Origin: Homalodisca vitripennis
Taxonomy: Eukaryota > Arthropoda > Insecta > Hemiptera > Cicadellidae
Direction: 5' to 3'
Assembly (NCBI RefSeq): GCF_021130785.1
Contig: NC_060211.1
Span: forward strand, 125,561,001 to 125,625,000
Length of the DNA stretch: 64,000 nucleotides
Each line of letters opens with the position of its first letter. Position 1 is the stretch's first letter. Shown here one piece after another: positions 10,230 to 23,482 of the stretch. The position numbers were made by a program, and so were the translations under genes. Below the pieces are notes generated by a model. It ran no database searches and was not told the origin of the DNA. It saw only the letters and a program-made list of their open reading frames with translations.

Positions 10230-13200
10230 GAAAGAATTATATTGCTAGACGCCAAGAGTTACCTAGCGTAGAACATAGGATTCTAGGTCAAGCGACAAAG
10301 GGAAAATTTAAGTAGTTCAAGGTCCAAAAAGGGATCCACCGCACCGGAAACAGATTGGGATCATGTTAAAGGAAATACCAATAATACATTTTTTTTAAGT
10401 TGTATATTCTTTTTGCACCAATTTTTTCTTCTAATTTTTGTTTATATAGCTAATAATATGAATAGATAATATTTATATAGCTAATATTTTCATGTTTCCA
10501 TGAAAAGTATTTGCGAAATAAAATATTAACTACGTAAAACTTGTAAGATGGTCTTTATGGTTAATATAAAGGTATCCAATTTTTATATTAACCTTTTAAA
10601 TGTAATTGAAAACTGTCGGTATTTTGTTTAAATTTTTTATTTTTTCAATTGTACATTGTCAATAGAACAATTCAGTAAACGAACAGGCAAAATGCCCATG
10701 TAGTTTTTATATTTGATTTATATAGTTGTATATTTATAGTAATGCTTTCAGTTTGATATTTGTATACAATCCCTTTGTAATTTTGTTTGAATGAATTCAA
10801 ACTCATCTCAAGTATATCTCGTATTCAGTATCTACGATTATTGAATATATTGTAAGAGATATTTGATTGCTATTTTATACTATTTATTATTATACTGAAG
10901 AACCACTTATAAAGTTAAGTTTTGAACTTGTTGATACTATTAGTGTTATGTCCTATTCTTGAAGCAAAATACAAACAAGCTCTGTGTGTTCCAATATAAT
11001 GATGTCAAACTAGAACATGTCACAACATTAGCAATATTCTTACCGAATCCCTAATGCAATGTAACGGATACCGAGTCTGTAACAAACCAAAAACCTGGAA
11101 TTCCTTGGAGTACGAGTATTTATTATTACACATATTTAGAAATTACTTTAAATTAGAGAAAATACCACTCTTCGAAATGTTCCTGCTTTTAATTATTAAT
11201 CACGCGGTTAAAACAATCATAATTCTCATTTTATCGTATTTTACAGATTGTTCATTTAATATATTTGTACAGCCATACACATATAAAATATTATAAAAAG
11301 GTTTAATGGTGTAAAAATAAGATTGTCGAAAGTCCTAAACTATTTCGCTAGTGCTGGACAAATCTATGTAAATACTCATGAGGTGTATATCTTTAATGCC
11401 ACAAAGGAGACAAAACATTTGAAAGTAGTAAATTATATCGCTCATCATATTGTATCTCCAATATCAAGTTGATAAATCGGCCTACTAAATATGAAAATAA
11501 AAAAAAAGAAAACAGTGACTAAGAGTGTTAAGAAATTCAAAATTACTTGATTGGCATATCGCGATAATCATGCTTAACCCTTCTGGATTCATTTATTCTT
11601 TCTGCTATCAGAATCTTCTTGAGGGACAGCCCCTAATTCTTGGCAGGGGGATGAATAATATACCTCCACTTCCCCCTCTGACACTTCTCCGCCACCATCA
11701 CAATGCATTTCCATGACAGCCCACTAAAATGTAACAGCGCATGTAAGAGCTCTACAATACTGGAAACACAGAGAGTTCCAGTAAAATATGACAGGTGAAC
11801 TGTCACTGTAACTCAGACATAAACCAGACAGAATCCCGCTGGAGATGAGGGTTTAGCTAAAGCTAAGCAGTAGTTTAGTGGTTTTGACCTAATTTATTAA
11901 CACAACACGTAATGAAATATTTCATAAGGGTTGCTTTTAGAAATAGTTTACATTTACAGTTTGAAAAACAACGAGGATTGATCATCGTCGCCAGTTTCAT
12001 TTCTGGAATTTCCAGCAGTAATTTCCAGAATCAATTAAAATTTAATCTATTAAATCATTGAATGTTGTTATGTGTAGACAGAACTAGAACTCTCGAAAAA
12101 CGGTGTTGTTGCAATGTTATATTTTCAACGATCCCGTTCGATACATTGTTCATCTGGAAAAAGAAATTAACTTGGACATTTTTATTAGTAGTTTTGAAGT
12201 TATTTTTTTTGAAAATTTTACTGTTTTTATGGAAGTACATAACACTAGTAACCATCATGTAAAATTGTGAATGAAGTATGATTCACCAAAAAGAGACAAA
12301 TACTCGTATACACAAACTAAAAAGATGTGAAAAATAGGTATGTCCAGCCAAAAGCAATAAAAAAAAAAATAAAAATTACAATAACATTCTAGAAAACGAC
12401 TGTTGTTATCTGGAAACAGAACTGATAACATATAAGTTACTTTTCCTAATATATAACATATATTTTACATTTATTATGAACTCCATTCCAAGACAGATTC
12501 TCGTCTTGTAGCCTCCATTAAATATTACTCGAACATTAGCATCTCAAAAGTAAAGACGAGTTCGGGAGGAATTTCTGAACATAGAGGTTACTAGTTGTTA
12601 CCTGTGGTTAACGCGCATGTCCTCACAGCATTGCAAGGATGTGGTAAAAATCCTTGAGAAAACTGAAGCATTATATGAAAATCTCCGGACATTGTACAAT
12701 GTATGAAACGTAAGAAATTGCTTGGATCCATAAAATTTGGGTCTACGGAATTTTAGTATTTTTAATAATACGAGTATTATTGCCTCATGGCTGCAATAGG
12801 TAAAGATATTGAATGGAACGAAATCTTTTTGTCTTCTTCATTTACGCCATCGAATGCAAGTATTTCAGTTTATGATTAGAAAACCTTCCACATTTATGAC
12901 AAGTATTAGACATATATCATTCAAGGAATTACTAATAATTATCTTTTTAACCGCAATTAAACATGACATCACAATAGTTTATTTTACATATTGGTTATAT
13001 ACAGAATTTCTAAATTTGTTGACATCTTGTTATTGTAAACGTTCCGAAAGCAATCGTGCACAACGATAAATAATGTTTCTGGGATCATTTGTGGCATCAA
13101 TTGTTTAATAAAAAAGGCTTGTTAAAAGCATTATTTATGTCTTTTAACAGTGTCACAACCATCGACACGGTGTGCACAGGAAAACTTAAATGGTATCGGT

Positions 13201-14340
13201 AAAATTTGTTTCTAGCACCAAATTGCAGTTTTGGGACAGAGCCTGGTGGCTTGACTCGTCAAAGATATTTCACTAAAGCATAGGTTTGCTTCTTATATAG
13301 TACACGGCTTACGGTATAAGTCATTGTCAAATAATGTGTTACTGGGCAACCGGCGTAGTATAAAAGATGTCGCCACAGTGTCACATCATGGCACTTGATG
13401 TTATAAAAATACCAATATTCAGTATTAATTTTATTTATGTGTACACATAATCCCAACCCAGTTTTCATAAAATTCACGGGTGGGGAAATAAATGTGTAAT
13501 GACAATGACAAGAATGTATAAGGGAAAGTTTGTAGGACGTTTTTGCTGAAATTGCTGTGACAAAAAGAAAATTGAAATCTTGATTTTCACTTCTCCAGAC
13601 ACGTCCTATATTCATACTGAAGAGATTATGCCTAGATATAGTTTACCTAATTTGAGTTTTTGAATCACCAATTTTAACATTCTTGAGATATAATTCGGTG
13701 GGATACACAAAACAAAGAGCCAGAAGAAATCGTTGAAACAAAACTGAATTTATTGTCCAGTAAGTTAACATAACTAAATACAATTCTACTATATTACTGT
13801 ACCATATTCAAAACTACGAGATACATACTTTCTCTCGGCATAAATAATATTGGGATTGGCTTTGTTAATGAAGAAAATATTAATTATAAGCGTTTATTGA
13901 AGGTTTGAATGACCTGTCGAACATGTATAGTAAAGCAATACAAAATTAAGCGTAAGTTCATCATGTAGTGAATAAAACTAAAATATTTTAAAAGAGGTAA
14001 TTTTAATTTTTTGTCTTATTATTTAACTTTGTCACATTTATTTTGTATGCCCATACAATAGAACACATTTATACCATGTTTTAATTCGGAATTGTTAATA
14101 AACAAACTATGTATCGGTAAGAACTAATATTTGTTTTAATTACGTCTTGTTTTTACAAATATGTTTATACGAGTAACATCAGCATTTAAAAGGAAGAAAT
14201 ATGTGCTTTACATCAATTCATAACAATAATTAGCATTTTATTGATGTATGCATCTTTATGAAATAAACGAGAAGATCAAGTTAAATGTATTATTTTCTGA
14301 GTAAGAATAAATCAGCTTAAAATAACGGCTGATTTATTAC
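10230..14340. other. Long AT-rich stretch, no supported feature
   Basis: I see no gene, RNA or repeat with support. An open frame on the minus strand (13259-13615, 118 codons from ATG) has no recognisable motif and no partner elsewhere in the window, so it is treated as chance. A few poly-A and poly-T runs occur. Confidence 0.5.
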
Positions 14341-14399
14341 AGCTAACTGACTAAATTAGTATAATTCGAGCATAAAAAGTGATATAATTGAAAGAAGAA

Positions 14400-14960
14400 G
14401 TGTACACATCGTTTTGCTGATGAATAAAACATCACTCGCTTCCAGTTTACATCATTTGTAGAGCCTGAAAGTAAAACTGTGTACATTAATTTCAGCAACG
14501 TTATTACTCATTTTACATTTTGGCGATCTACAAAAGATGTAAATTTAACTCTTCGAATTGAGTAGACACAATTATAGAGCATATATATTTGTTGTAATAA
14601 GTCAACAAGTTTTTTCAACTTAGACTTAGACTAAGACGTAACTACTTACTGTAAATAATAACTTTTCAATGATCCATTATCAAACTACACAACATAAAAT
14701 GTTTTGCCCATACATGATACGTTCGTGTACAGGTATGAATACTCGTATAATAACATACGATATAACTTGTTAATTAAGTTCTTAATAATAGAGTTTACAA
14801 TCGAGTACTCGAGGCAAGCTAGTTCGTTGCAGTTGTGAGCAGCAATATAATGTTAAGTAGTATAGTTGCTCGTTTAAAGTTAGGCGTTCGAAAGTTTGAA
14901 AATCAAAACGTTTTACATTCACCATTTATAAGGCCTTCTAAAGTATATTTATTCTAAATT
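14400..14960 (+). repeat. Late module block, copy A
   Basis: The shared words tgaataaaacat.actcg.ttccagttta and gcctgaaagtaaaactgtg match 22540-22600. The following 14690-14960 region loosely matches 22800-23060 and C 33010-33245, through ttcttaa.a.tgga / gttgtgag / ttgaaa.tcaaaa..tttacattcac. It is non-coding. Confidence 0.5.
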
Positions 14961-15589
14961 GAAAATTATTTAGTATCTAAAGCTTAATCAAGAAACACAT
15001 GTATGTAAATAATAATACGAATAATATGATAATATTCAATACAATGCTGAAGTAATATTTCGATTTGTTAGCACGTTATAGATATAAAAAATTAGTAGCA
15101 TTTAGTGTTTGAACATTATCGGATACGAAGGTTCACAATTATACTATTGATACAACTATATTGCTATTGTATCGGATACAATGTTTCTACAACGTGTGAT
15201 GTTTTCCATAAAGTACATTTTTGTCGAAATATTTATGTCTTTAGTTGATTGTGCATTGTTTAGTTATTTCTTTTAATTCTTCTTATGAAAAAGATTGGTG
15301 ATTTTACTCATACTGGATTAACCTTTGAAAATCAGCTATAAATGTCAAGAGAAAGATTTCACACAAGCTCTTGGCTTTTAAAATAAGTTCCTATCTGAAT
15401 TTAAAATGTATCTTAATTAATTTCTTTGTTCTTGCATCCAAACTCGCAGTTGGTATAACCGATAAATGTTGGCCTGGCATGTAACAAGTAACTCATTTGA
15501 AAATCTCTTAATTTCAATACTTAATACAATGAAATAGATCACATATCCATACAATAAGAACATCAGGATATTGCTAATTCAGAATTTAT

Positions 15590-15830
15590 ATTTCTTTTAG
15601 AATACTTGAAATCAGTAATGGTCATTGAACACCTTTATATCTTTTCTCTTATTATTGTACAAGGGCCTCACACTTATAGTCTCCTTATGTGAATAGGCAT
15701 GGTAATCTCTTACTTTTATTAAATAATTTCAACCAATCATGAAATCTGTCATTTAATTAGTGAAGTTCATTCCTCTGTACTTAATTTCATCGTATCACAT
15801 TGACAGCGATGATGTGGTTAGACATACTTT
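15590..15830 (+). repeat. Module end block, copy A
   Basis: It matches B 24275-24500 and C 34100-34200 through 'cttgaaatcagtaatggt.att' and 'ctgt.atttaattag..aagt...ctctgt/ccc' followed by 'atttcatc.ta'. Its position just before the B start block fixes the A-B junction. No gene is present. Confidence 0.5.
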
Positions 15831-16029
15831 TAGACTTTCAAATATAAATGCTTAAAGATTGTCAAAGATTTTCTAACTGGCATGATGAAGAATTTTCGCA
15901 CGCCTGCTACTGACTCTGACTAGTGCGTTAGAAGGGTAAATGTATAATTAATATCACAGTCAGTCCATGTGTTCCACTCTGATTTTGGCACTATACTTTT
16001 CCAAAATCACGCGATTAATCTTTAGAGAT

Positions 16030-17160
16030 TCTTTTATCAGGACTTTAGTGTTCTAGACAGCTTTGATTACTTAATTGAACCTGAAACCAATAATAATCCA
16101 ATAATTTAATTTATAACCGTTTAATTAATTGATAAAATGTAGTACTGTGCTTTGTTTACAGCTGCCTTATACCCCACTCCCCAAGTAAACTAAAAATAAA
16201 ATATTTATTGAAATTATTATTGTAGACTATCTGAGAAAAATTATTTCTAAACTAGATTTACAACTTAATTTTTGAAATATTTCCTCCTTATTGTAGAGTC
16301 TTTTTCATTCAGAAGATGTTAAACAGAGTATTGATAAGATATTTATAAATGTTTAAAGGTGATATTTCTACATAGTAACTAAAAATGTGTGTGTTAAAAA
16401 CATATAACACTTTCTAATAAAGTAGCATTAGAAAAAATAGAGAACGTTCTTAGAACGGTGTATAAAGGCAATCACCAGGAAAAACTCATCCTGAAAGTTG
16501 GCAGACTTGAGGAAGGAACTCTCCTTGTCTGTTGGCAGACTGCCAAAACCTTTATCACGATTGATGTTCAACTGTGGCAATGAATGTTTCACACTTCACG
16601 GTTTGATTGGTAGATTAAAATTACTATCCAATACTCGATTCATAAAAAGAATAAATAAAACCATTAACATATCTTAACTTAATAGAAGATCTGTAGAGCT
16701 TCAAGCAAAAGATGACGTCATCTCTTGGGATCTCAATATACTGTATAACAATCCGACGCCTGCTCTGTTAAGAGGATTGCCCAGTAGGGTAAGGGACAAA
16801 TGGTAGATATCTTGACCTTACGTTTTTGTTCTGGATCTTAAAGTCATGGTATGTGTTTTTGTGTAATAATTTTAACAGATGGAAGAAACACGTTTTTGAT
16901 TGTTACAATTAACAACTTTAACAGTTTAACGGTTTACTTGGCGGTTTATTTGCTACATTTATGTATGAAGCCTCAATAAGATTTCGTTTAAAAAAACATT
17001 GTTTGTGCGGTTTTCGCTTGGTCATCCCACTTAATGAGATGGTTATAATAACAGCTATGTTAAGCAGTAGTGTGCTTTTTCATTGGCTTTTCTAGTATTT
17101 TAGTTATGTTCTACTCTCATGTAATAGTCTTTTTGTTTCGCATATATATTCCGTATCACA
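16030..17160. other. Diverged start of module B, no gene seen
   Basis: Only scattered matches to the A and C start segment remain. No coding potential or repeat was recognised. Confidence 0.4.
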
Positions 17161-17162
17161 AG

Positions 17163-17293
17163 AACATGTTATACTTTTTACTGATTCTGCCTTAGCCGAA
17201 CTCGAAAAGACTGATGTGGCTTCATGGGTCATACCAAGATGGATTACTATGGTATTAACTGACCTCAAATGCGGGTACAATGATCGTTATTGA
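17163..17293 (+). other. Conserved frame block, copy B (possible relic exon)
   Basis: A frame open from about 17163 to a TGA at 17291-17293 contains TDVASWVI and ends with GYND plus two residues, matching the C copy in frame with no indel over about 38 codons. The flanking sequence of B is barely alignable, so this island is conserved above its surroundings. There is no clear acceptor directly in front of it, unlike A and C. Function is unknown. Confidence 0.3.
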
Positions 17294-18454
17294 TATAGAA
17301 TCATGATCATTACAGCTTTTTGTCTGTACAGGGTTAGTTCTGGAGAAATTATTTTCAGTTGAATGGTTTTAAAGATTATTAAAGGCCCAGTAAGTAACTT
17401 CAAGAAGTTGGCACATAATGACATTTTAATGGGAAACCTATAAGAATTACTTCCGAATTAACTGTGTGCATGTTTATTTAACAGGAAAATACACATTAAT
17501 CGTAATAAATATTTGATCAGTTAATAATATTTATTTATGAATAAAATGTATCCGATTTGATAGTAAAGTAAATTTTTACATATCGTCATGAGGTGGTGGA
17601 ACGAGGTCTTTATGCGAGGGGTAGATCAAGATAACTGATACGCCCAAATAAATAATGTCACTCTCAACAATATTATTAACATACAATTGAAGAACTTAAC
17701 AATTTTGTAAACAGTTGAAAATGTACGTAGTAGTTATTTACCGAATTGTAACAAAAGTTGTTAACCACTTCAGAACAATTTATTTGTAGTAAAAGTGATA
17801 TCGTCTTATTTTAAGACAGCGTAAACACGTAGTCTTTATAGTATATTTATCCCCTTATATTTGTTATATATAAGTCATACAGTCATCTCCTTTGTTGCTA
17901 CTTCTCGAGTGTTTGGAGAAGTGTATTGTTTGGGTTTAGAATAGTCGTGACAGCTGTACTGTGAAGAGGCATTTATAGGATTTTGTACATTTCTCAAATA
18001 AATGCACAGTAGAATGTTATGAAACGTTCATATTTAAAAATTATGGATTATTTGAAATTTTGTCATATGACATAGTAATAGACGTAGCCTAATAAAATTA
18101 GGTTTGCATTCTACCTCAACGAAGCTTGACAATGCTATTGGCGTACTCCTACATTGTAAACGTATATTTAAACAAACGCATAATTTCTATATGAGGAACA
18201 TATAGGTCGATGATGGTGCTTGTCACTGAATAGGATTTGGTAACAAGAAACCTATAGAATAAAGAAATTTACAAATCGACTTGAGTGCTATCATATGCCA
18301 TTTTAACGTATAATATTTGCATATGACCAAGTAATGAAGTAAGTATAATGACAAAATGTAAATTAGCATTACCAAAGTTTAAATACTGCTGATATATTCT
18401 TCGTTTAAAGATTTTTATTACAACAGAAGGATTATGAAGGAAACCGGAAATTTG

Positions 18455-18518
18455 CCATCGTTCAGTGATACAAGTTAGTAGTTTAGTGATACTGATTTAT
18501 TGTATCACTGAACGATGG
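18455..18518. repeat. Perfect 19-bp inverted repeat with a 26-nt loop
   Basis: The left arm at 18455-18473 and the right arm at 18500-18518 are exact reverse complements (CCATCGTTCAGTGATACAA on the left). The stem extends by four more pairs after one mismatch. The transcript on either strand would fold into a miRNA-precursor-sized hairpin. The right half (agtgatactgattt..gta.cactgaacgatg) recurs at 19447-19482 and, diverged, at 31680-31712. Confidence 0.85.
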
Positions 18519-19639
18519 GAAATGTACGGAAGAAATCGTTTTTACTCCAAAACATATACATGAAATTATTATTACCAACCGAACCAAGAGTATTGAGCGT
18601 ATGATAATAACAAAAGCATGCATGATGCATGGCGCCCTAAATTATGTAATTAGCATTAATAGTATGCAGCTTGGCATGCGAATAATTCCGCAGGACGACA
18701 TCCAGTACTTGCATTCAGAACACTGCACTTTACGACACTTTTATAGGAGGACATTTCATCACTGATGGCTGTGAATTATTAATTAATAATTGGGAATAAT
18801 AACTGAACTACTGTCTGACAAATTTTTAGTAACTGACACCGAAGATGACATTTTTACGTCAATTTTTTGAAGCAGCTCCTACTTGTAATTTTTGATATGT
18901 TCATCCATATTGTGATATTTTACAAATTCCAATGCTAATACTATTATGTTTGTTTTAATTTTTTAAATTTAGGTTTAGCAATGTTTTATCAGCAAAGAAA
19001 CAATATTAATTACTGGAAATTCGTTTCGTCTGAAATTTAATGTACCTACTAAACTGTAAACTAATATGTCAATATATAAAAGTAGTATAGACAATTAACA
19101 TATTTGGTAAATATACCATGTAGTGTCTCAACCAGATGTTTAAAATATTGTACTATTTATTCATGTTGGCTTAATTAAAAAAAAAACGTACACACATTAC
19201 TAAAACAATTATTATTCACTACTTCCGTGATTATTCCAAGTCATCGATTGTTTTCCAAATAATTTTAGATAAATCAGTTATTTAAATCTCCACACAAGGA
19301 AACTACAATATTACTTACGACACTCCAGTAAGAGATACACTGTTATGGAAATTCTTGAGATACACTGAAAGTTTTCTTGTGTGACATTTTTAGAGCTGTT
19401 ATTCAACTAAACAGATTTTAAATTGAAACTTATATATTTTGAAACGTAGTGATACTGATTTCAAGTACCACTGAACGATGTCCTGATAATTATGTCTCCT
19501 TCAATGCTTAGTAAGATTAGAATGTTCAAAGATTATCCCAACGTTCCCTTATGATAAGATAACTTATTTCTTATTATTGTTACTCACAACAGTAAAATGT
19601 GTTACAAAACTCATGAGATCGACAATAAATATCTCACTA

Positions 19640-19880
19640 ATATATCAGTCGTTTATTGACGTGTTGTGAGGACTGAAACGATAACTGAAAAAAAGTTCTG
19701 TTGACTGAGTACAAACTCAGTATTGGCATCCTAATGTCCTTATTTGAAAGCGAAAGAGATATAAAAGGGTCTCAATCCACATTGTCATGTCAAAGCCACG
19801 AGAAGGTTCAAGTAATGTACTCCATTAGCTACCAGCTTACATTTCAATAACAGATACCGTTTAGAATGTCCATTAAGTTA
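19640..19880 (+). promoter_or_regulatory. Conserved TATA-box block, copy B
   Basis: TATAAAAG lies at 19760-19767 inside a roughly 100-bp stretch (cctaatgtccttatttgaaa to gaaggttcaagtaa) that is about 90% identical to C 32070-32160, while flanking sequence is clearly more diverged. A TATA box at this spacing would start transcripts near 19790. A very short frame begins at ATG 19787, too close to act as an ordinary start. It is a putative Pol II core promoter, and no downstream gene is identified. Confidence 0.4.
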
Positions 19881-20584
19881 ATTCATTATTCATTTCCATC
19901 ACATTTTTTACAATGGAGCAATGTTCGATTGTAGAGTATTTTTTATTTATAACCGGAAAGTATTATAACCCATATATACCCAGAATATGGAGCAGATAAA
20001 CTGTTACTCTAACAAACGGTTGTACTAATAGGGACCAATACTGACCCTATGAACTTATACTGGTTAAAGTATTAGCGTATTAATTGGTTTAATTTGGATA
20101 AATATTTCATAAAAATATTGACCAAATGGTTCAGGGTAAAAATATGTAATTGGAACCAGAGAGAAATGAACCGTTGAGATAATTAAACTGTTATAATCTT
20201 CGCTCCGTCCTTTAATTTTATTTTTTACAACCAATGAAGTAAATTAAAAAATTGAGATAAAGGAGTACGCTATTGTATATTTATAACTGTTAATTGAACA
20301 CTTTCATGTTCATGTGGTTTGGTAGGCGTATGTACTACAAATGAAAGTAAGAGTTTGCATATTTTTTTCATTGCTTCCGATTATTATAAAAATTAAATAG
20401 AAATATTTTATATGAGAACAAAGAGGTAAGTAAAAAACCCAGCGATAAGGCGGAGAAACCAGCGAGCAAAGTGAGCCAGAAGTGTCCCCTAGAATAATGA
20501 AATATGACAAAGAATTTTGTATAAACCGATCCATGTGACTTACTTTGAATATAACTCTCTTTAGCTCTTAACAATGAATTACGC

Positions 20585-20810
20585 CCCAAGAGCTTCTGTT
20601 ACTCATATTTTAACTGCTCTCAGGAGAAATATCTGCTCCGAGTGTGATGGCGTTCTTCTAACTTCTTCATAAATTTGTTCGACATTAGCACAGCTCTGAA
20701 TGTGCATAATCAGAAAATGTCATCATCTTGTACTCTATATAAGCTGATGTGTTTTATAGGTGTTACGTGTGCGCAAATATTATTCCTGTATTTCAATATA
20801 TCATGCTTTT
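20585..20810 (+). repeat. Module block shared by A and B, copy B
   Basis: Partner of 9770-10000 (see there for the shared words). The acceptor-like 'attttaactgctctcag' ends at 20622. There is no open frame common to both copies, so any exon here would be non-coding or broken. Confidence 0.5.
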
Positions 20811-20819
20811 GGTTTCAAA

Positions 20820-22440
20820 TCAATGATACACTTTTCTTAAAATATCTACCATAAAAATTAAGAGAACAACGTCTAAAATGACTGTTTTCTCAAAATTAAC
20901 ATAACATACAGAGTGTTAGGTAATAAAAATAAAAATGTTCGCCATATGGGATAAATGCGGCCATAATATACAAATATTTAAACAATATACTTTTAAAACT
21001 CTCAAAAACCGAGGGATGATTCTTCGTTCAAGACTATCTTTCAGATGTATGGTGTTTAAGACTCCAACGGAGGTGCAGTTACAAATACACCCTATTTGAA
21101 TACATTATATCTCATATACGGTTGGGATTATAACAAATTAACATGCCCCAGAATAGTTTTTTTTTATCCAAAATTATCAGAGACTTTACCTGATTCTAGG
21201 ATCTTCCCGACCTTTGACAGCACTTGGCCTCTCAAAGGTTCTGGCCTTTGGTAGCTCGTGTTTATGAGAGGTCCTATCTTTTGGCAGGTCCTATTTTTCA
21301 AAGAAGAATGTACACTTGGAAAGTATGTGCCATATTTTTGGTGTAGTTCCTAAATTTACCAAAACTTGAAATTTGATTATTACTTCTCGAGATCAGTTAC
21401 TGTGAGTAAGATCATGAGATACCAGAAGTTCGTCGTTGCAATCATATTATGCAATCATAAGTCAGTCGTTATATGTTGTAATCATATTAGTTTAGAGATT
21501 ATTAGGTTTGGTATCGTGGGTAATCAAACTACGGCATATACATTCAAATGTTTAAGAATTCACTGTTAGTTTACATTATATTTTACTTGAAAGGCGCTTG
21601 AGATGATGTACAGATGAATAAACACGATTAAGAGTGAGACAAAGAGATAAACCAAAATTGTTTAACCATCTATTAGACGCTTCGAGAACGCTTTGCAAAT
21701 AATATTGGACGTTGCACAGTATTACTAGCTTTAGTTATTGCATGAGTTGCTTTGTTACTATAATTAACTAATACTGTTTGAAACGACAACTTCAATAAAC
21801 GTTATTAAATTTATTCCTCGGTATATAAGAAATCTAATTTGATCTTGCTTGATAGACTAAATAAAGTATTATGGGATTATTACAAATTATTTTATAATCG
21901 GAATATACTACTTACATACTATTATGTAATGTATAATTACAGTATATACTAAATATATGTAATCATCCGTCTTCGGTAAGATCAAAGTGATATTGAATTA
22001 TTAACATTGAAATGAATTAAAATCGGCCTATCTATCTCCTGTAATGAACAAATTGTACACATACAAATACCAGAGTTTTGAAAAATCTTCTATACGTCAT
22101 TATATAATAGTAACATGATCCAGCATTAAATATAGTTTTATTTTAGTTGATATTTCTCAATTATTGTTTATAAAAAGAAGCATATCTTCCTTTAGTTGTT
22201 ATATTAATTAAACTAGTTGCATTTCAGTTACATAATCGAAACCATTATCACACAACATTTCGTTGTAAAACTGTTAAATAGCAAACTACGAATTTTTAAC
22301 TCGACTTTTGCAAACATTGTGTGATAAACTGCGTTTTGTAGTAAATGAAAAAAAAACAAAATTGACATTAAATTTATCAATAGTGCATTTGACCACTTTG
22401 CTCAAAAAAAGTGTAATGTATTCTAATTTAGAAGGGCTTA
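20820..22440. other. Module B interior, no gene recognised
   Basis: It is AT-rich with no reading frame supported by motifs or by conservation in A. The 67-codon frame at 21366-21569 has no partner. Confidence 0.4.
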
Positions 22441-23082
22441 TAAGAGAAACTTTGAGTTCTTTTAGCTAATTGCATATTGGGTATAATTCAAGAGTAAAAT
22501 AGGTTTAATTTAAATAGGAAATGTAAAATTGGTTTTGCTTATGAATAAAACATAACTCGTTTTCAGTTTATATCGTTTGCACTGCCTGAAAGTAAAACTG
22601 TGATCTGCTCTGAACATTAACTTTAGCCACGTTACGTTATTCACTTTACATGTTGACTTTCTCTAATGGTCATTTTTTCTTTATGGATATAGAGGATACA
22701 TTATTATTATTTTTATCTGTTGTTCTTAGAAGCCAATTTCTTGATTCAATGATTCAAGTCGTCATGAATTAAATACGTTTATGACAATTCCGTTATGAAC
22801 CCACACGAAACAATCAGTCCTTATAATAATATATTGGCACATTACACTACGAGTTCTTAACAGTGGAACTTTCAATTGGATCTATAAATTACGTTATTTA
22901 GTAGTAGTTGTGAGATTGCAATATACTAGCAAACATGCGATATATCGTATGTCTACTAGGCGGTATATTGGCTTCTTACATGTAAGATGTAAAAATGTCA
23001 AGTAAAAATATATATAGGTTATACAATAATGATTAACATTTTACAAGTTTGAACGAGTGAACATTTTAATATATATTTTTAA

Positions 23083-23150
23083 TCGAATTAATTTTTAATT
23101 AATTAATTTTAATTAATAAATAATTAATTAATAATTATTTATTTAAGCTT
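23083..23150. repeat. Low-complexity self-complementary AT tract
   Basis: Made almost only of TTAATTAA-type words (aattaatttttaattaattaattttaattaat...), it can pair with itself in several registers. It lies in the late part of module B. Confidence 0.8.
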
Positions 23151-23389
23151 ATTTATAGTCAAAGAAATGTGAATGTTGTTATGAGATATATACTTTTGTG
23201 GATTGTAATCGATTTGAAAAATACCGACTATTTTAGAATATTTTATTGATTAATATAAATTTTGTTAGTGCAATAATGGTCAAACATAAAACAATATGAA
23301 TTGTACGTTTAAACAATAGAAATTATTATTTTATTAATAATATACGCAGTGACAATACAGGATATCTATAACTCGTATATAAAAATCTA

Positions 23390-23393
<4 letters not shown>

Positions 23394-23480
<87 letters not shown>
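23394..23480. repeat. (TG)n microsatellite, about 43 units
   Basis: Perfect dinucleotide tract. It abuts the word 'cactgtccagatc', which in module C (33699 onward) instead follows a poly-G run. The long frame through it is an artefact of the repeat. Confidence 0.97.

Positions 23481-23482
<2 letters not shown>

Larger units (their letters stand above)
1..15950 (+). repeat. Module A of a tandem array of diverged 9-16 kb units
   Basis: Landmarks in this stretch recur in the same order and orientation in modules B (about 15950-24620), C (24622-34320) and D (34320 on). Examples are 1-1890 with 24622-26482, 6590-7070 with 28915-29390, 9770-10000 with 20580-20810, 14400-14960 with 22530-23060, and 15590-15830 with 24275-24500. 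The unit is longer than B or C because it holds insertions not shared with them, between about 3200 and 8350. The left end is cut by the window, and the right boundary is set by where start-block similarity resumes near 15985, so it is approximate. Alignments were by eye. Confidence 0.5.

Noticed and set aside
13259..13615. 118-codon ATG-started minus frame
   Set aside because: No motif, no partner in other modules, and one such frame is expected by chance in a window of this size.
19787..19828. Short frame right after the TATA box in B (MSKPREGSS) and C (MPKPWEGSS)
   Set aside because: The ATG lies only about 27 nt after the start of the TATA box, so it would be at or before the expected transcription start. 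The frame lengths differ between copies.
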